Below are positions 35,005-43,295 of a stretch of 64,000 bases of DNA, piece by piece. Position numbers and translations under genes: made by a program. Each line of letters starts with the position of its first letter. Within the stretch, counting starts at the first letter, position 1. Source of the stretch: Pseudomonas sp. CCC3.1 (GTDB lineage Bacteria; Pseudomonadota; Gammaproteobacteria; Pseudomonadales; Pseudomonadaceae); the NCBI RefSeq assembly GCF_034347405.1, contig NZ_CP133778.1, forward strand, positions 2,542,001-2,606,000, written 5' to 3'. The notes under the pieces were generated by a model. It had not been told where the DNA came from. It did not search any database and saw only the letters and a list, made by a program, of their open reading frames with translations.

Positions 35005-36039
35005 ATGAGTCAAACCATGAAGGCTGCCGTCCTGCACGCTGTCGGCGAGCCACTGCGTATCGAACAGGTGCCGATCCCGCAGCCAGGCCCTGGTGAAATC
35101 CTGATTCGGATCGTTGCCTGTGGCGTGTGTCACAGTGATCTGCACGCCATGGACGGTGACTGGTCGGACTTGCCGACCTTGCCGCTGATTCCGGGCCATG
35201 AAATCACCGGCCATGTGGCGGCTCATGGTGCGGGTGTGACCCAGCCTGCCATCGGCACAGCCGTCGGCATGCCGTGGATGTACAGCGCCTGCGGCACCTG
35301 CGAATTTTGCCTGGGCGGCATGGAAACCATCTGTGAGCGCCGCGAATCCACTGGCTACAGCAAGCAGGGCGGCTATGCCGAATACATGATTGCGCCTGCT
35401 GCCTTCGTCGCCACCATCGCGCCCGATGTGGATCTGTATGCATTGGCGCCGATCCTTTGCGCGGGCGTGACCACGTATCGCGGCTTGATGCGCTCGCGTG
35501 CCCGGCCCGGACAATGGGTGGCCGTCATGGGTATCGGCGGCCTTGGGCATGTGGCCGTGCAGTACGCCATCGCCATGGGGCTGCGCGTGGCGGCGATTGA
35601 TGTGTCTGCCGACAAACTCGAATTGGCCCGCAGCTATGGCGCCGAGTGCCTGATCAACGCGCTCGACAACCCGATTGAAACCCTCAAGCAACAGATTCCC
35701 GGTGGCGTGCATGCGGTGCTGGTGACAGCCACCTCGAATGCCGCCTTTGAACAGTCAATCAAGATGCTGCGCCCCGGCGGTACAGCAGTCTTCATCGGCT
35801 TGCCGGGCGGCGATGCCGACACTGTTCGCGCCTCAATATCCAGTATCAGCGGCTGGGAGTTGTCGATCACCGGCTCCAACATCGGCACTCGCCACGACCT
35901 CAACGAAGCGGTGGCGTTTGCCGCCCGTGGCCAGGTCAAGGCGCAGATCAGCCTTGAGCGCCTGGAAGACATCAACGACATCTTTGCGCGCATGCGTCAG
36001 GGCCAACTGGTCGGTCGCACGGTGCTGAAAATCGCCTGA
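35005..36039 (+). CDS. Zinc-dependent alcohol dehydrogenase (AdhP-like)
   Basis: A 344-residue medium-chain dehydrogenase. Catalytic zinc residues are visible in GVCHSDLHAMDGDW and GHEITGHV; structural zinc Cys in CGTCEFCLGGMETIC; the NAD-binding fold starts AVMGIGGLGHVAVQYA. The start at 35005 has a GGAGAG site. It heads a run with RidA, an acylating semialdehyde dehydrogenase and an aldehyde dehydrogenase, so it probably oxidises an alcohol or amino alcohol to the aldehyde used by the dehydrogenases downstream. Confidence 0.93.
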   Translation: MSQTMKAAVLHAVGEPLRIEQVPIPQPGPGEILIRIVACGVCHSDLHAMDGDWSDLPTLPLIPGHEITGHVAAHGAGVTQPAIGTAVGMPWMYSACGTCEFCLGGMETICERRESTGYSKQGGYAEYMIAPAAFVATIAPDVDLYALAPILCAGVTTYRGLMRSRARPGQWVAVMGIGGLGHVAVQYAIAMGLRVAAIDVSADKLELARSYGAECLINALDNPIETLKQQIPGGVHAVLVTATSNAAFEQSIKMLRPGGTAVFIGLPGGDADTVRASISSISGWELSITGSNIGTRHDLNEAVAFAARGQVKAQISLERLEDINDIFARMRQGQLVGRTVLKIA

Positions 36040-36074
36040 TCCACCCCCTCTAATCCCCACAAGGAGTCACCTCT

Positions 36075-36434
36075 ATGACCATCACTCGCCTGCAACCTAA
36101 CCCTGGGCTGCTCAGCCACGCGCTGGTTCACAACGGCATTGTCTACATCACGGGTCAGGTTCCGGCTGACCGTACCCAGGATGTCGCCGGGCAAACGGCT
36201 CAAATCCTGGCACGAATTGACGCGCTGCTGGCCGAAGCCGGCTCGGACAAGTCGCACATCCTCTTTGCGCAGATTTGGCTCAAACACGCTGTTCAGGACT
36301 TCGCGGCCATGAACGCTGTGTGGCGCGAGTGGATTCCACAGGATGCGCTGCCAGCCCGCGCCACCGTTGAAGCCAACATGGCGGCCGAGAATATTCTGGT
36401 GGAAATCGCCTTGCAGGCAGCGGTCAAGGCCTGA
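36075..36434 (+). CDS. RidA-family protein (enamine/imine deaminase)
   Basis: A 119-residue RidA-fold protein with GIVYITGQVPADRTQDVAGQ near the N-terminus, the central AQTAQILARIDALL helix and the C-terminal PARATVEANMAAENILVEIA containing the conserved Arg that binds the carboxylate of the substrate. RidA proteins hydrolyse reactive enamines and imines made by amine-metabolising enzymes. Its place among amine-oxidation genes fits clearing of such an intermediate. It has an AAGGAG site 36 bases after the ADH stop. Confidence 0.9.
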   Translation: MTITRLQPNPGLLSHALVHNGIVYITGQVPADRTQDVAGQTAQILARIDALLAEAGSDKSHILFAQIWLKHAVQDFAAMNAVWREWIPQDALPARATVEANMAAENILVEIALQAAVKA

Positions 36435-36525
36435 GCCATTTGAGCGCAGAGGCGCGGGCATGGCTCGCGTCAGCCATTCACAACCTGCCGGGCAAGCCGC
36501 GCTTACCCGGCATTGGAGAGTTTCA

Positions 36526-38025
36526 ATGAGCAGTATCGTTCCTCATCTGATTAACGGTGTCCGCGTCCAGGGCACCGGCCGCACCGCTGATGTGTACAAC
36601 CCGTCTACTGGCGAGGTCAGCAAGCAGGTGGCCTTGGCCGACGCGGCCACGTTGCAGCAGGCCATTGATGCTGCCAAAGCCGCGTTCCCGGCCTGGCGCA
36701 AAACGCCACCGGCCAAGCGTGCGCAGGTGATGTACCGCTTCAAGCAGCTGCTCGAAGAGCATGAAGCCGTGATTGCCCGGATGATCAGCGAGGAGCACGG
36801 CAAGACCCTCGAAGACGCCGCTGGCGAACTCAAGCGCGGCATCGAAAACGTCGAATTCGCCTGTGGCGCGCCCGAGCTGTTGAAGGGTGATTACAGCCGT
36901 AATGTGGGCCCTGACATTGATGCCTGGAGCGACCTGCAGGCGCTGGGTGTGGTGGCAGGCATCACGCCGTTTAACTTTCCGGCCATGGTCCCGTTGTGGA
37001 TGTACCCGCTGGCCATCGTCTGTGGCAACTGCTTCATCCTCAAGCCTTCCGAGCGCGACCCCAGCTCTACCCTGTACATCGCCGAGCTGCTGATCGAAGC
37101 GGGCCTGCCCAAGGGCGTGATGAGCGTGGTGCATGGCGACAAGGAAGCCGTCGATGGCTTGATCGAGTCTGTGCATGTCAAAGCCCTGAGCTTTGTCGGC
37201 TCGACCCCGATTGCCGAGTACATCTACAGCGAAGGCACTAAACGCGGCAAGCGCGTACAGGCCTTGGGCGGGGCCAAAAACCATGGCGTACTGATGCCCG
37301 ATGCGGATCTGGACAATGCTGTCGGCGCCTTGATGGGCGCGGCTTACGGCTCCTGCGGCGAACGCTGCATGGCGCTGTCGGTGGCGGTGTGTGTGGGCGA
37401 TGCGATTGCCGATGCGCTGGTGCAAAAACTGGTGCCGCAAGTCCGCGCGTTGAAAATTGGTGCGGGGACCTCCAACGGCCTGGACATGGGGCCGTTGGTC
37501 ACCGGAGCAGCACGCGACAAGGTCAAGGGCTACATTGATGCGGGCGTTGCCCAGGGGGCTGAACTGTTGGTGGACGGTCGCGACCTGGTCGTGCCGGGTA
37601 ACGAAAACGGCTTCTTTGTCGGCGGTACGCTGTTTGATCGGGTGACCCCGCAGATGAGCATCTACACCGATGAAATCTTCGGCCCGGTGCTGTGCATTGT
37701 TCGCGTGGGCAGCCTGGAGGAGGCCATGCAACTGATCAATGAGCACGAATACGGCAACGGTACGTGCATCTTCACCCGTGACGGCGAAGCGGCTCGCCTG
37801 TTCTGCGATGAAATTGAAGTGGGTATGGTCGGCGTTAACGTGCCGCTGCCAGTACCCGTGAGCTACCACAGCTTTGGCGGATGGAAGCGCTCGCTGTTTG
37901 GTGACTTGCATGCCTATGGCCCGGATGGCGTGCGTTTCTACACCCGTAAAAAAGCAATTACCCAACGCTGGCCACGTCGCGCGAGCCATGAAGCGGCGCA
38001 GTTTGCCTTCCCCAGTAATCATTGA
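36526..38025 (+). CDS. mmsA: CoA-acylating methylmalonate-semialdehyde dehydrogenase
   Basis: A 499-residue aldehyde dehydrogenase of the CoA-dependent MmsA/IolA type. Diagnostic features are GITPFNFPAMVPLWMYPLAI, VGSTPIAEYIY, the NAD-site KNHGVLMPDADLD and the catalytic Cys in YGSCGERCMALSVAV. It converts methylmalonate or malonate semialdehyde with CoA and NAD to propionyl- or acetyl-CoA and CO2. In this position the natural substrate may be malonate semialdehyde from a three-carbon amine; the valine pathway copy is usually beside mmsB, which is absent here. The start at 36526 has a GGAGAG site. Confidence 0.93.
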   Translation: MSSIVPHLINGVRVQGTGRTADVYNPSTGEVSKQVALADAATLQQAIDAAKAAFPAWRKTPPAKRAQVMYRFKQLLEEHEAVIARMISEEHGKTLEDAAGELKRGIENVEFACGAPELLKGDYSRNVGPDIDAWSDLQALGVVAGITPFNFPAMVPLWMYPLAIVCGNCFILKPSERDPSSTLYIAELLIEAGLPKGVMSVVHGDKEAVDGLIESVHVKALSFVGSTPIAEYIYSEGTKRGKRVQALGGAKNHGVLMPDADLDNAVGALMGAAYGSCGERCMALSVAVCVGDAIADALVQKLVPQVRALKIGAGTSNGLDMGPLVTGAARDKVKGYIDAGVAQGAELLVDGRDLVVPGNENGFFVGGTLFDRVTPQMSIYTDEIFGPVLCIVRVGSLEEAMQLINEHEYGNGTCIFTRDGEAARLFCDEIEVGMVGVNVPLPVPVSYHSFGGWKRSLFGDLHAYGPDGVRFYTRKKAITQRWPRRASHEAAQFAFPSNH

Positions 38026-38072
38026 ATCTGATGGTGTTGCGCTAACCCCATCAGTCCCTGCGAGAGAAAAAT

Positions 38073-39500
38073 ATGAATAATGCGCTGAAATTTTATATCG
38101 ATGGTCAATGGCTCGACGCGGAGTCTGGACAGACGCTAGAGGTCATCGATCCGTCCACAGAACAACCCTTCATCAGCATTGCGGTGGGTAACGCACAGGA
38201 CGTAAACAAGGCCGTTGCCGCTGCGGCCAAGGCCTTCCCGGCGTTCTCGGTGACCCGCGTCAACGAGCGTCTGGCGCTGCTGGAAGAAATCCTGCGGGTT
38301 TACAACCTGCGCTACGAAGACCTGGTCAAGGCCGTCAGTGAGGAAATGGGCGCGCCACTGCATTTCGCCCGTGATGCGCAAGTGTGGAGCGGCCGTGCAC
38401 ACCTGGAATCGACCATCAGCGCGTTGAAGGCGTTCTCGTTCAGTGAGCAACACGGCACCACCCGCGTCGTGCGTGAAGCTATCGGGGTTTGCGCGCTGAT
38501 CACCCCGTGGAACTGGCCACTGAATCAAATCGTCTGCAAAGTGGCTCCGGCCATTGCGGCGGGTTGTACCGTGGTGCTAAAGCCAAGTGAAATCGCCCCG
38601 CTGACCGGCATCATCTTTGCTGAAATTCTGCATGAAGCGGGCGTGCCTGCCGGGGTCTTCAACCTGATCAATGGCACAGGGGCCGACGTTGGCCAGCCAC
38701 TGACCAGCCACCCAAACGTCGACATGGTCTCGTTCACCGGTTCCACCCGCGCTGGCATCCTGGTCGCCAAGGCCGCCGCCGATACCGTCAAGCGCGTGGC
38801 TCAGGAACTGGGCGGCAAGTCAGCGAACATCCTGCTGGAAGATGCCGACTTCGACGTGGCCGTTGCCAAGGGCGTGCAGGGCTGCTTCTCGAACTCGGGG
38901 CAATCGTGTGACGCACCGACGCGTATGCTGGTCCCGGCGGCGCAGCATGCCCGTGCGTTGCAGATTGCCAAACACACCGCTGAGCAACTGGTTACCGGCA
39001 GCCCGCAGAACGCCAACACTCACTTGGGGCCTGTCATCAGCGCTGCGCAATTCGACAAGATCCAGGGCCTGATCAAGACCGGGATCGAAGAGGGCGCCAC
39101 TCTGGTGACCGGCGGCTTAGGCCGCCCTGAAGGCCTGGACAAGGGCTACTACGTGCGCCCGACGGTGTTTGGCAACGTTCAGCCACAGATGACCATCTCC
39201 CGTGAAGAGATTTTTGGCCCCGTGTTGTCGATCATCCCCTACGACACCGAAGAACAGGCGATTGAAATCGCCAACGACACCGTCTACGGTCTGGCCGCTT
39301 ATGTGCAATCCACCGACATCGAGCGCGCACGAGCAGTAGCAGGGCGCATGCGTGCAGGTTCGGTGTATCTGAACTACCCGAGTTGGGACACCTTTGCGCC
39401 TTTTGGCGGCTACAAACAGTCGGGTAATGGCCGTGAATATGCGGGCTGGGGCATCCACGATTTCCTGGAAATCAAGGGCGTGGTGGGCTGGGGCAATTGA
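38073..39500 (+). CDS. NAD(P)-dependent aldehyde dehydrogenase
   Basis: A 475-residue aldehyde dehydrogenase. The NAD-binding site contains LITPWNWPLNQIVCKVAPAI and VSFTGSTRAGILVAKAA; catalytic Glu lies in QELGGKSANILLEDADFD and catalytic Cys in NSGQSCDAPTRML; the C-terminus shows EEIFGPVLSIIPYDTEEQAI. It acts on a free aldehyde without CoA. It follows mmsA by 47 bases with its own GAGAG site, probably the last gene of the ADH-RidA-MmsA-ALDH unit. Substrate unknown. Confidence 0.92.
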   Translation: MNNALKFYIDGQWLDAESGQTLEVIDPSTEQPFISIAVGNAQDVNKAVAAAAKAFPAFSVTRVNERLALLEEILRVYNLRYEDLVKAVSEEMGAPLHFARDAQVWSGRAHLESTISALKAFSFSEQHGTTRVVREAIGVCALITPWNWPLNQIVCKVAPAIAAGCTVVLKPSEIAPLTGIIFAEILHEAGVPAGVFNLINGTGADVGQPLTSHPNVDMVSFTGSTRAGILVAKAAADTVKRVAQELGGKSANILLEDADFDVAVAKGVQGCFSNSGQSCDAPTRMLVPAAQHARALQIAKHTAEQLVTGSPQNANTHLGPVISAAQFDKIQGLIKTGIEEGATLVTGGLGRPEGLDKGYYVRPTVFGNVQPQMTISREEIFGPVLSIIPYDTEEQAIEIANDTVYGLAAYVQSTDIERARAVAGRMRAGSVYLNYPSWDTFAPFGGYKQSGNGREYAGWGIHDFLEIKGVVGWGN

Positions 39501-39528
39501 TTTAAAAGGGTGACACTCACTCTTGGGT

Positions 39529-39587
39529 GCTGCCGCAGGCTGCGATAGGTTGACGTTGAACATCAAAAGATCGCAGCCTGCGGCAGC
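39529..39587. repeat. REP-type inverted repeat between convergent genes
   Basis: GCTGCCGCAGGCTGCGA at 39529-39545 is matched exactly by its inverted copy at 39571-39587. This is another Pseudomonas REP family and may also act as terminator for the convergent aldehyde dehydrogenase and maleylacetate reductase genes. Confidence 0.88.
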
Positions 39588-39633
39588 TCTGGCGGGGTTT
39601 TGCGTTAGGATCGAACGTTGTTTTAACCCGATT

Positions 39634-40701
39634 TTATTGCGGGCGAACACCTTCGTAAGCGTCCTGAAGCAGTTGTCGAATGGCGACGGCTTCGATCGGG
39701 CGTGGATTCCAATACGGGTTGGACAGCGCAATATCGGTCGCGCGGTCCAAGTCGGCTTCGGTCAAACCCAGGTCCTTGAGTCGGGTGGGTGCACCCAGCG
39801 AGCTTGAAAGGTCAAACAGGGCCGCTGCCGGGCTGCAATCTTCGACCCCCAGTGCCCGGCAAATACGTGCCAAACCGGGTGCTGCCGACTGGTTATAGGC
39901 GATGGCGTGCGGGAGCACGATGGTGTGGGTCTGGGCGTGGGGCAAATTGAAGCTGCCACCTAAGGTGTGACAAAGCTTGTGGTGCAGCGCCATACCGACG
40001 TTACCCAGGACTGTGCCGCACAGCCAGGCGCCATACAGGCAGTCGCCACGGGCATCGAGGTCGGCCGGGTTGTGACGTATGTTCTTCATGCCTTCGGCCA
40101 GCGCGCGGATACCTTCTTCGGCCATCAATGACATCACCGGGTTGCCATCTTGGGCGTACAAGCCTTCCGCCGCGTGTGCGATGGCGTTCATGCCGCTGGT
40201 GATCGACATCTCGATGGGCAAGCTGACCGTGAGTTCAGGGTCATAAATGACGGTTTTTGGCAGCACCCTTAGATCTTTGCCGGTGCGCTTGAGGCCGTTT
40301 TCGGTAAGGCCGAAAACGGGCGTCATCTCCGAGCCAGCGTAGGTGGTCGGGATCGCCAGGATCGGCAGGCCGGAGTCCATTGCGATGGCCTTGCCCAGCC
40401 CTGTGGTAGAACCGCCGCCAATGGCGACGGCGCAGTCGGCGCCCAGCTTGCGTGCCACTTCGCGGGCCTCACGGGCGGTTTCGATAGGGACATGCATCAC
40501 CGCCTTATCAAAAATATCGGCTGCCCGGCTACCGAGCAATTTGACCACCAACTCTGCCTGGGCGCGTTGCTCAGGCGTGCAGAGCACCAAGGCTCGCTTG
40601 GCGCCTAAGCGATCGATTTCCGCCTCAAGTTGTTGCAGTGAGCCCTTGCCAAACAGGACGCGTGACGGCTGGCCGTTATAGACGAATGGGGGCGTGGACA
40701 T
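39634..40701 (-). CDS. Maleylacetate reductase (iron-type alcohol dehydrogenase fold)
   Basis: A 355-residue protein of the maleylacetate reductase family. Cofactor site: AIGGGSTTGLGKAIAM and AIPTTYAGSEMTPVFGLTEN; family motifs: SGMNAIAHAAEGLYA and HHKLCHTLGGSFNLPHAQTH. It reduces maleylacetate to 3-oxoadipate with NAD(P)H, the step after ring cleavage of hydroxyquinol. Its start lies inside the 3' end of the NTF2-like gene (26-base overlap), so the two are coupled. With the intact intradiol dioxygenase at 46.3 kb it gives the lower hydroxyquinol pathway, although the two are on opposite arms of the locus. Confidence 0.93.
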   Translation of the reverse strand: MSTPPFVYNGQPSRVLFGKGSLQQLEAEIDRLGAKRALVLCTPEQRAQAELVVKLLGSRAADIFDKAVMHVPIETAREAREVARKLGADCAVAIGGGSTTGLGKAIAMDSGLPILAIPTTYAGSEMTPVFGLTENGLKRTGKDLRVLPKTVIYDPELTVSLPIEMSITSGMNAIAHAAEGLYAQDGNPVMSLMAEEGIRALAEGMKNIRHNPADLDARGDCLYGAWLCGTVLGNVGMALHHKLCHTLGGSFNLPHAQTHTIVLPHAIAYNQSAAPGLARICRALGVEDCSPAAALFDLSSSLGAPTRLKDLGLTEADLDRATDIALSNPYWNPRPIEAVAIRQLLQDAYEGVRPQ

Positions 40702-41125
40702 GGGGCAGTTCTCCAGAGATAGCGGTAGAGGGGGGCGCTGGGCGCTGAGCTATAGGCGTGGGCTGATAGGCAATGAGTTGCCACTGCTCCCCAGTCTTCG
40801 TCCAGACGCTTAGCGTTTGGTTATTCAGGTTTTTGGCAACGCCGTGGGACACGATATCGGCAGACATTTGGCCAAAGGCCAAGACGGTATCGCCGAACAC
40901 CCGGACTTCATGCACGGCATGATCAATGCGGTGATAGAGATAAAGTCCATTGCGGCATTTGTTCAGATAGCTGGCGAGATCGTCTTTCACGCCGTTTGAG
41001 TGCACATAGACCAGATCGGGATGGGCTAGACGCTGGAAGGTTTCAAGGTCACCTTGCTGCATCGCCTGGTAGCGTTGACTCTCCAACGCATTGATCAACG
41101 CGGTGATGGATAAATGGCTGTTCAT
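40676..41125 (-). CDS. NTF2-like (SnoaL/DUF4440-type) protein
   Basis: A 149-residue protein with the cone-shaped NTF2-like pattern: helix ESQRYQAMQQGDLETFQRLA, HPDLVYVHSNGVKDDLASYL, then strands HEVRVFGDTVLAFGQM and LSVWTKTGEQWQLIAYQPTP. Members include isomerases, dehydratases and binding proteins; no catalytic set can be assigned. It sits between the degenerate intradiol dioxygenase homologue and maleylacetate reductase in one leftward operon, so it may help process a ring-cleavage or dehydration intermediate. Confidence 0.85.
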   Translation of the reverse strand: MNSHLSITALINALESQRYQAMQQGDLETFQRLAHPDLVYVHSNGVKDDLASYLNKCRNGLYLYHRIDHAVHEVRVFGDTVLAFGQMSADIVSHGVAKNLNNQTLSVWTKTGEQWQLIAYQPTPIAQRPAPPSTAISGELPHVHAPIRL

Positions 41126-41164
41126 GCTGACCTCGAGCGGTAAATATCACGGCAGTTACACGGC

Positions 41165-41998
41165 TCACGCTTTCGCCATAACGAAATCGAAGGCCAGGGT
41201 ATAAAACGGGACGTCACTGTGCGTGCCGGTCGGGGTCATTCCGGGCGCGTGCCGCTGCCATTGAGTAATGAGCGAAGAGCGCACGCTGAACAACGGGTCC
41301 GAGTCCAGATGAGGGTCACCTTCGCGAAATACTTGGGTGGTCAGCGGCTGATAACCGGCGGCGCGGACCGTGAAGCCCAGGTGTGCAGGGCGCCAGGCAG
41401 GGCGGTTGAGCGCGGCGAGTATCCGGCCTACGGGGCTGTCATGGCGGATGCGATGGTTGTCCGGTAAAGAGGTGCAGAAGTGATAGTGCCCTCGCTCATC
41501 GGCTTGTAGCAGTGCGCGGTTGATCGGATTTGCACTGTCAATGCCAGCCAAATGAACTTCCATTGACGCGTGAGGAACAGGGACGCCCTTGGCGTCAAGC
41601 ACTGAGCCGTGCACGTATCCTTTCGGGTCATTCGAGCCAGCCTTGAGGTCAGCGCCCAGATCGTGCAGCAAGGGTGCCTGTTCAGGCAGCACATGGAACG
41701 CCGTGGCTTCGGTGCATCCTGTTGGCTTTTTGTCGTGTTGTGCGAGTACAAGGGTTGAAAGGCCCAATACATGGGACAGCAGCGCGAACTCGTTGCGATC
41801 AGATGAGCTGACTTCGCCCACCTGACCCAGATAATCGATACCCCGTTGCCACTCGGCTTCAGTGAGTTTTATATCGCGGGCAAAGGCGTGCAGGTTCTGC
41901 ACCAGACTGGTCATGATTTCGCACAAGCGGGCGTCGCCAATACCGCTGTTATTGGCCAGCACCGCCTGAGTGATGGTCATTTCGTCCAAGTTGCGCAT
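41165..41998 (-). CDS. Intradiol dioxygenase homologue lacking most iron ligands
   Basis: A protein of 277 residues. The ATG at 41996-41998 is preferred because GGGAG lies 5 bases upstream; an in-frame ATG at 42085 would add 29 residues. It shares the hydroxyquinol-dioxygenase layout: N-terminal helical dimer domain (LTEAEWQRGIDYLGQVGEVS) and C-terminal beta sandwich (SPVGRILAALNRPAWRPAHL). In active enzymes iron is held by two Tyr and two His. Compared with the intact copy at 46297, GPFY is replaced by TAFH, the YNLRG Tyr is lost in a shortened loop (PINRA), and AHLHF becomes AHLGF; only one His remains. It is therefore unlikely to cleave rings with iron. It might be a partner subunit, as the ligand-free alpha chain of protocatechuate 3,4-dioxygenase is, or have a new function. 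Confidence 0.85.
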   Translation of the reverse strand: MRNLDEMTITQAVLANNSGIGDARLCEIMTSLVQNLHAFARDIKLTEAEWQRGIDYLGQVGEVSSSDRNEFALLSHVLGLSTLVLAQHDKKPTGCTEATAFHVLPEQAPLLHDLGADLKAGSNDPKGYVHGSVLDAKGVPVPHASMEVHLAGIDSANPINRALLQADERGHYHFCTSLPDNHRIRHDSPVGRILAALNRPAWRPAHLGFTVRAAGYQPLTTQVFREGDPHLDSDPLFSVRSSLITQWQRHAPGMTPTGTHSDVPFYTLAFDFVMAKA

Positions 41999-42133
41999 GT
42001 TGACTCCCAGACTATGTGTGCCTGTCAGCGCCTGGCCATCTTTAGTGATGGCGGCGTATTGGCTTCTCAGGCCATAGCGCCGCACGTTATAGTTCCGCTG
42101 GATGTAAGAAAAGACCGTTTGCGGAATTCTTTA

Positions 42134-42147
42134 TTTCATATATGAAA
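42134..42147. promoter_or_regulatory. Candidate LysR/operator palindrome
   Basis: TTTCATATATGAAA, a perfect 14-base palindrome in AT-rich DNA between the divergent intradiol homologue and the LysR gene, ending 20 bases before the LysR start. Confidence 0.45.
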
Positions 42148-42167
42148 AAATAAAAAGGGAGTACGCC

Positions 42168-43082
42168 TTGGATCGACTGACCGAACTGGAACTGTTTGTA
42201 TTAACGGCCGAAGTTGGCACTTTGACTAAAGCGGCGGAAATGCTGGGGTTATCCAACGCTGCTGCAAGCCGGCACTTGGTGGCTTTGGAACAACGTCTCA
42301 ATGTTCGTTTGATTGATCGCAATACTCGACGCCTGGCCCTGACTAACCTGGGGCATCAGTTTTATGCCAGTTGCAAAAGTTTGTTGGGTGAGTTGAAGGA
42401 AGCCGAGGCATCGCTCAGCGAATCACTGGTGCAGCCGATGGGCACGCTGACGGTAACGTCATCGATTTCCTTCTGCATGTTGCACATTGCGCCGCTGATT
42501 CCGGCTTTTCGCAAAATGTACCCGCACATTACCTTGAAGGTATTGGGGGAGAACCGTTACTTCGACATTATTGACAGTGACATTGATCTGGCAATCCGCA
42601 CCAAGGAATACGAGCCTGACTCCAATATCACGATCCGCCGTCTTGCCGAGACGCGTCGTGTTCTTGCCGCATCGCCCGGGTATCTGCAACGCATGGGAAT
42701 GCCCAAGACCATCGAAGATCTGGCCCGGCATGACCTGCTGATCTATAGCCATGCCAATCAGCCTCGAATCATGCGCTTTACCCAAGACAACGAAGAAGTG
42801 GCGTTCAAGGCCGAGCCGATCCTGGAAACCAACGATGGGCAAATTGTGCGTGCAGCCGCCCTGGCAGGCGGGGGGATACTGGTGCAACCCAAATACATCA
42901 TTAATGCCGATCTGGTGGCAGGGCGGTTGATCCCGGTGCTCGATGATTGGGACTTGCCAAGGTTGACTATCAATATGGCGTTCCAAAGCCGTCGTTATAT
43001 GCCCGCCAAGTTGCGCGTATTTATCGAGTTTCTATTGGCCGATTTCAAGAAACACGAACACGAGCGTTACTGGACGCGTTAA
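42168..43082 (+). CDS. LysR-family transcriptional regulator
   Basis: A 304-residue LysR regulator of the AaeR/PgrR-like branch. Helix-turn-helix: LTELELFVLTAEVGTLTKAA, EMLGLSNAAASRHLVALEQR. Effector domain: SISFCMLHIAPLIPAFRKMY and SDIDLAIRTKEYEPDS. The start is TTG, preceded by AAGGGAG. It lies between the leftward maleylacetate-reductase arm and the rightward porin/transporter/dioxygenase arm and so is the natural regulator of both. Confidence 0.92.
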   Translation: MDRLTELELFVLTAEVGTLTKAAEMLGLSNAAASRHLVALEQRLNVRLIDRNTRRLALTNLGHQFYASCKSLLGELKEAEASLSESLVQPMGTLTVTSSISFCMLHIAPLIPAFRKMYPHITLKVLGENRYFDIIDSDIDLAIRTKEYEPDSNITIRRLAETRRVLAASPGYLQRMGMPKTIEDLARHDLLIYSHANQPRIMRFTQDNEEVAFKAEPILETNDGQIVRAAALAGGGILVQPKYIINADLVAGRLIPVLDDWDLPRLTINMAFQSRRYMPAKLRVFIEFLLADFKKHEHERYWTR

Positions 43083-43139
43083 TACAGTTTTTCACCACGT
43101 GGAATTCACATTTGTTTTTTTCACGGGTACCCACTTAAA

Positions 43140-43181
43140 CCCCTGCCACTTATGATCCGTCGCGCTGGTGCAGGGGGCTTT
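43140..43181 (+). terminator. Weak terminator after the LysR gene
   Basis: CCCCTGC at 43140-43146 pairs with GCAGGGG at 43170-43176, followed by GCTTTAAT. The loop is long and the T-run short. Confidence 0.45.
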
Positions 43182-43225
43182 AATGTTCCGAACTGCACGT
43201 GGCTTTTTTCGAGAGCGTACTGAAT

Positions 43226-43242
43226 CAGCATTATTAATGCTG
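43226..43242. promoter_or_regulatory. Candidate operator upstream of the OprB-like porin gene
   Basis: CAGCATTA-T-TAATGCTG, a perfect palindrome with 8-base arms around one T, 54 bases before the porin start. No T-run follows, so a regulator site is more likely than a terminator. Confidence 0.45.
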
Positions 43243-43295
43243 CGTCGTGTGTCGCCTGCGCGTTAATAAAACTAATAATAAGGAAACGTTAAGCC

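Noticed and set aside
36523..38022. A 499-codon open frame opposite mmsA
   Set aside because: Same kind of antisense shadow; the sense strand encodes a complete, motif-perfect dehydrogenase.
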